A DNA stretch of 64,000 nucleotides from Actinomycetes bacterium (GTDB lineage Bacteria > Actinomycetota > Actinomycetes > Propionibacteriales > Propionibacteriaceae). The notes beneath the pieces were generated by a model. That model had not been told where the DNA came from and made no database searches. It was given only the letters and a program-made list of their open reading frames with translations. Positions 60,988 through 64,000 of the stretch are shown here, piece after piece. The stretch lies in assembly GCA_023458095.1 (NCBI GenBank), contig JAEXAS010000034.1, forward strand, positions 1 through 64,000. The letters run 5' to 3'. Both the position numbers and the translations under genes were made by a program. Position 1 is the stretch's first letter. Every line of letters begins with the position of its first letter.

Positions 60988-61040
60988 ACCGCCGAATTTA
61001 GCGGCGGGGCGGTGCACCGGCGGCTCGTTCGGGGTTTTCC

Positions 61041-61970
61041 TCAGGCCGACAACTTGACCACAGGCACCCCGAAATGGGTGGCGTTGGAATCGATCTGGTA
61101 GGAGCCGCTGAGATCGACGTAGTTGGAGAAGTGGCCCAGCACCTGCTTGTCTGCGGGGCACTTGGTCACATTCCAGTTGGCCGAGGGCGAGAAGCAGTAG
61201 CCGGTGATGGTGAAGGCGGCCAGGCCTTCGATCTTGTACATGGCGTTGCTGCCGGTGCCGGTGACTTCGTCGAAGATCGGAACCAGGACCGTCTTGTCGT
61301 GCAGGGTGGTCCAGTCAAAGTCCTTGCACGAGGTGGAGCCGTCATTGCCGGGGTCGCTTTGCACCCATTCGCCGGCGGTGACATTGGTCAGACAGTTGAC
61401 GCCTTGCAGCCAACCGAAGCCGCCCCCCACCTCATTGTGGGCCGGTGGTGTGCAACTGTGCTCAATCATGTGGATGGCGGTCTCGGTATCGCCGAGCGGC
61501 TGGCCTTGGTCGTCCCAGCCGCCGGTGGCTGCGTAGAAGGCACACCAGGAGAAGGCAAGCGGCATGGTCGCGCCACCGGAGGGCCACCCCCAACGGGCCG
61601 ATGCTGTGGCCTGCAGGTCGGTGGAGGGAACTCCGATGATCTCGCCGAACCAGTTATGGCGTACCGATGAGGCCTGCACGGTGACCGAGGATTCGCCGAT
61701 CTCGCCCACCACTTCGCCGGTGGCGTCTCCATCGAGTTTGTTGGCCTTGACGAACAGATCGGCGGTGTTCTGGCACTCGCCATAGGCGCAGGATTCCGCA
61801 ATCGCCAGGGCCGCTGCGTCCGCGCCGTTTTGAAGCTGTTGGTGCTCGGCATAGACGCCGCCCATGTCGATGGCCAGTGCTCCGAATCCCATCAGGGCCA
61901 CCATGCTCAAGGCCACCACCACTGCCGTGGCGCCGCGCTCGCCTCGAACGTGTCGACTCAGCCGCCGCAT
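61041..61970 (-). CDS. TadG-like pseudopilin/pilus-assembly protein
   Basis: 309 residues from the ATG at 61970. The N-terminus RHVRGERGATAVVVALSMVALMGFGALAIDMGGVYAEHQQLQNGADAAALA is the TadG/VWA-type entry (RGxxAV...ADAAALA) of Flp pilus clusters, followed by a cysteine-rich beta domain. It overlaps the TadE-like gene by 13 bases. The rest of a Tad machine (TadA, TadB, TadC, Flp, CpaB) is not visible here, so its partners must lie elsewhere. Confidence 0.78.
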   Translation of the reverse strand: MRRLSRHVRGERGATAVVVALSMVALMGFGALAIDMGGVYAEHQQLQNGADAAALAIAESCAYGECQNTADLFVKANKLDGDATGEVVGEIGESSVTVQASSVRHNWFGEIIGVPSTDLQATASARWGWPSGGATMPLAFSWCAFYAATGGWDDQGQPLGDTETAIHMIEHSCTPPAHNEVGGGFGWLQGVNCLTNVTAGEWVQSDPGNDGSTSCKDFDWTTLHDKTVLVPIFDEVTGTGSNAMYKIEGLAAFTITGYCFSPSANWNVTKCPADKQVLGHFSNYVDLSGSYQIDSNATHFGVPVVKLSA

Positions 61971-62353
61971 TGCATCGTCCCTACGCCTTTGAGGGTGACG
62001 TAGCCACCCAACATTCCGTCGAAGAACCCGGTGAGGGTGTGGTAGCGGTAGGTGAGGGTGAGGGTGGTGCGCGTCAGCGGCGTGCACTCGGCGGAGAATG
62101 ATCCGTCGATGACATCGGTGGGCTCGGGAGTGGCCGCCGAGGCGATGATGATCGCCTTTTGTTGAGCCAGGGGATCGCTGTAGTTGATCACATAGTGCCG
62201 CACGCCGACGCGGGCGGCGTTGGCCAGGGACGCCTGAGTGAGCAAGGCATAGCCGAACTCGATGATGCCCAACAGGAGCATCATCAAGAAGGGCATGAGC
62301 AGGGCGAACTCAACGGCTGCCGCGCCGCGTTGCCTTCGTCTGGTCAGCATCAT
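61958..62353 (-). CDS. TadE-like protein
   Basis: 131 residues from the ATG at 62353. The N-terminus LTRRRQRGAAAVEFALLMPFLMMLLLGIIEFGYALLTQASL is the TadE signature (GxxxVEFAL...F/L). The globular part has two cysteines (AECTPL, MQCGG). It precedes the TadG-like gene with a 13-base overlap. Pair of Flp-pilus pseudopilin type; no other tad genes are nearby. Confidence 0.85.
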   Translation of the reverse strand: MMLTRRRQRGAAAVEFALLMPFLMMLLLGIIEFGYALLTQASLANAARVGVRHYVINYSDPLAQQKAIIIASAATPEPTDVIDGSFSAECTPLTRTTLTLTYRYHTLTGFFDGMLGGYVTLKGVGTMQCGG

Positions 62354-62501
62354 TGCCTCAGGTGTCAGGGTGGACGCCAATCGGGGGCTCGACGTCCAAG
62401 AGGGCCCTCACAGATAAGACCGATGCATTCGCCGTCCGCGTTACGCCCTGCCGGGCCGGATTTCGCCGCCTTCGACAGCCGCAGAGTGCCGGACCGTCGT
62501 T

Positions 62502-62664
62502 GGCTGAGCTTGTCGAAGCCCGGCCTGGGTGCGGTTTGGGTTGGTGGTGTTCTTCGGCAGGCTCGGGGTGCGGGGTGTGGGGTTGTCGTTGGCTGAGCTT
62601 GTCGAAGCCCTGCCTGGGTGCGATGTGGACTGGCGGTGCCCTTCGGCAGGCTCAGGGTGCGGGG
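62502..62664. repeat. Dispersed palindromic repeats, third cluster
   Basis: Copies of GGCTGAGCTTGTCGAAGCC at 62502-62520 and 62591-62609, and inverted-orientation copies of the CCCTTCGGCAGGCTCAGGG type at 62551-62575 and 62639-62664. They occupy most of the 341-base gap between tadE and the amidohydrolase. Family of the 24.9 and 27.0 kb clusters. Confidence 0.75.
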
Positions 62665-62694
62665 TCGGCCGCGTGGGTGGTTCGGCCGCGCGCC

Positions 62695-64000
62695 TCAGCA
62701 GGTGTAGACGGCGGTGCCACCAACGAAGGTGCGCAGTACCTGGGTGTCTGCAATGGCGTCGGGGTCTACCGCGAGTGGGTCGGCGTCCAACTGCACCAGA
62801 TCGGCGTACTTGCCGACCTCGATGCTGCCCGACACATCATCGCAGTGGGTCTGCCAGGCGGCGTCGATGGTCTTGGCCCGCAGCGCTTCCTCAGCACTGA
62901 CGCATTCGGCCGGGTTGAGCACCGTCCCGCTGACCCGGGTTCGCCGAGTCACAGCGGTCTGGATCTCTCGGAACGGCTGAAAGTCGGTCACGGTGTAGTC
63001 ACTGTGCATGGTGACGCGCATACCGAGCGCCCGGGCACTGGCGAAGGGGTCGAGCAGTGCGGCCTTCTGTGCGCCCACGACGTTTTCGATGAAGGTGTCT
63101 CCCCAGTAGTAGACATGGTTCATCAGGAAAGAGGGCGAGACCCCCAGTTCGGCCATCAGCGTGAGTTGATCGGGATGGGTGAAGGAACAGTGCTCGATTC
63201 GGTGCCGCAGTGCGAGTCCGGTGTGTCCGGCCAGGACGGCCGCAAAGGCCCTTAGGGCCTGGTCGATCTCGGCATCACCGTTGGCATGGACCATGATCGG
63301 CCAGCCCAACCCATGGGCGAGGCGCATGCGTTCGATCAGAGCGCCGGTCTCGTAGTTGGGGCTTCCCCGAAAGTCGCGGCCCAGATAGTTCTCGCGCTGG
63401 TAGCCGCTGCGTCCCTGGTTGGAGCCGTCGGCCACGAGCTTCCAGGCGGTGGCGCGGCACATATCGTCACCGGCGAAGGGGGTCAGTCCGTTGCTGAGGA
63501 TCTTTTCCGCGATGGGATCGAGGATCGCGTAGCCGACCCGTCCGGCGAGATCGGCCTGATGGAACAGACTCACCTCGGCAGGGCCCAGCACACCGCCGGT
63601 GGCAGCGTCCTGCGTGCGGGTGTAGCCGGCGGCCAACGCATTGTGATTGATCCGAACCAGGTTGGCCAGCAACTGCTCGACCGACGGCTGCGGCAAGGCG
63701 GCCAGCAATGGCTCGATGGCCGCCAACTCGCCGACGACTCCGGTGAGGCGACCGTCGTGGCGTCCGTAAAACCCACCCACCGGATCGGGGGTGTCGTCAT
63801 GGAGGCCGGCCCGATCCAGGGCCACGGAGTTCACGTAGACGAAGTGCATGGAGGCGTTCATGACCAGCACCGGACGGTCCGGGATGGCGGCGTCCAGGAT
63901 GGTTCGGGTGAGATCGGGCTCTCCGGGCAGCAGACTCGGATCGTAGGAGTTGCCCAGCACCCAATCGGCCAGCACCGGCCCGGCGGCCTTCAGCGCTGCG
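62695..64000 (-). CDS. Amidohydrolase family protein, YtcJ-like (5' end outside window)
   Basis: The frame is open to the window edge, so the start lies further right; 435 residues are visible and the usual length is over 530. Sequences such as DRPVLVMNASMHFVYVNSVALDRAG, ADGSNQGRSGYQRENYL, GWPIMVHANGDAEIDQAL and RHRIEHCSFTHPDQLTLMAEL match the YtcJ-type metal-dependent amidohydrolases, with the HANGD and IEHC metal-site histidines. Ends ADTQVLRTFVGGTAVYTC. The substrate is unknown. Repeats follow its stop. Confidence 0.85.
   Translation of the reverse strand, partial: AALKAAGPVLADWVLGNSYDPSLLPGEPDLTRTILDAAIPDRPVLVMNASMHFVYVNSVALDRAGLHDDTPDPVGGFYGRHDGRLTGVVGELAAIEPLLAALPQPSVEQLLANLVRINHNALAAGYTRTQDAATGGVLGPAEVSLFHQADLAGRVGYAILDPIAEKILSNGLTPFAGDDMCRATAWKLVADGSNQGRSGYQRENYLGRDFRGSPNYETGALIERMRLAHGLGWPIMVHANGDAEIDQALRAFAAVLAGHTGLALRHRIEHCSFTHPDQLTLMAELGVSPSFLMNHVYYWGDTFIENVVGAQKAALLDPFASARALGMRVTMHSDYTVTDFQPFREIQTAVTRRTRVSGTVLNPAECVSAEEALRAKTIDAAWQTHCDDVSGSIEVGKYADLVQLDADPLAVDPDAIADTQVLRTFVGGTAVYTC

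Noticed and set aside
59203..61101. Open frame of 632 codons on the plus strand opposite the YwaF-like and GH26-like genes
   Set aside because: Both minus-strand genes have membrane and catalytic motifs; the plus frame has none.

Overview
The window is high-GC actinobacterial DNA. Many genes start with GTG or TTG and overlap their neighbour by 4 bases, several genes look leaderless, and it carries a Gly tRNA gene with an encoded CCA end, a polyphosphate glucokinase, a DivIVA-type coiled-coil pair and DUF1707, DUF4031 and sunset-type proteins. A Propionibacteriaceae-like host fits, but that is an inference without database support.

Layout. 1-7101 (minus strand) is a compact iron-only nitrogenase operon, anfH-anfD-anfG-anfK, followed by a split-barrel flavin/heme protein (Anf3-like), an unfamiliar repeat protein with a cysteine-rich tail, anfO, and nifB, which runs off the left edge. 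An 795-base divergent region with two GlnR-like boxes separates it from a second, short AnfO-like gene at 7897. 8.3-17.5 kb holds secreted proteins, a coupled phosphofructokinase-usp-crcB-crcB operon, an M15 peptidase, a DUF4031-HD fusion, a PEBP protein and an aldolase-like protein. 17.5-24.8 kb looks like a teichoic-acid or related wall-polymer locus (glycerophosphotransferase, ABC exporter, TagD-oxidoreductase fusion) with pgi inside it. argS at 25.2 kb is flanked by dispersed palindromic repeats.

27.4-38.2 kb is a complete monoderm type IV pilus cluster: major pilin, two minor pilins, a PilX-like protein with a long bactofilin-like beta-repeat region, PilD, PilM, PilN, PilO, PilT and PilC, with PilB convergent. 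38.4-49.8 kb has a DUF4242-Crp pair, ppgK, galE, bacterial PH-domain proteins, a DUF1707/LiaF-like protein, a LuxR regulator, the tRNA, two coiled-coil proteins and galK. 51.4-55.3 kb is a TPP riboswitch followed by thiBPQ. 55.5-64 kb holds a PAS protein, a CBS/NhaD-ArsB-type transporter pair behind a structured leader candidate, a YwaF-like membrane protein, a GH26-like hydrolase, TadE/TadG-like proteins and a truncated YtcJ-like amidohydrolase.

The most interesting parts are the nitrogenase block (all structural genes plus a cofactor-core gene, in a lineage without the usual sigma-54/NifA control), the pilus-associated bactofilin-like protein with a repeat hairpin behind pilA, and the leaderless-promoter set on sugar-phosphate genes.
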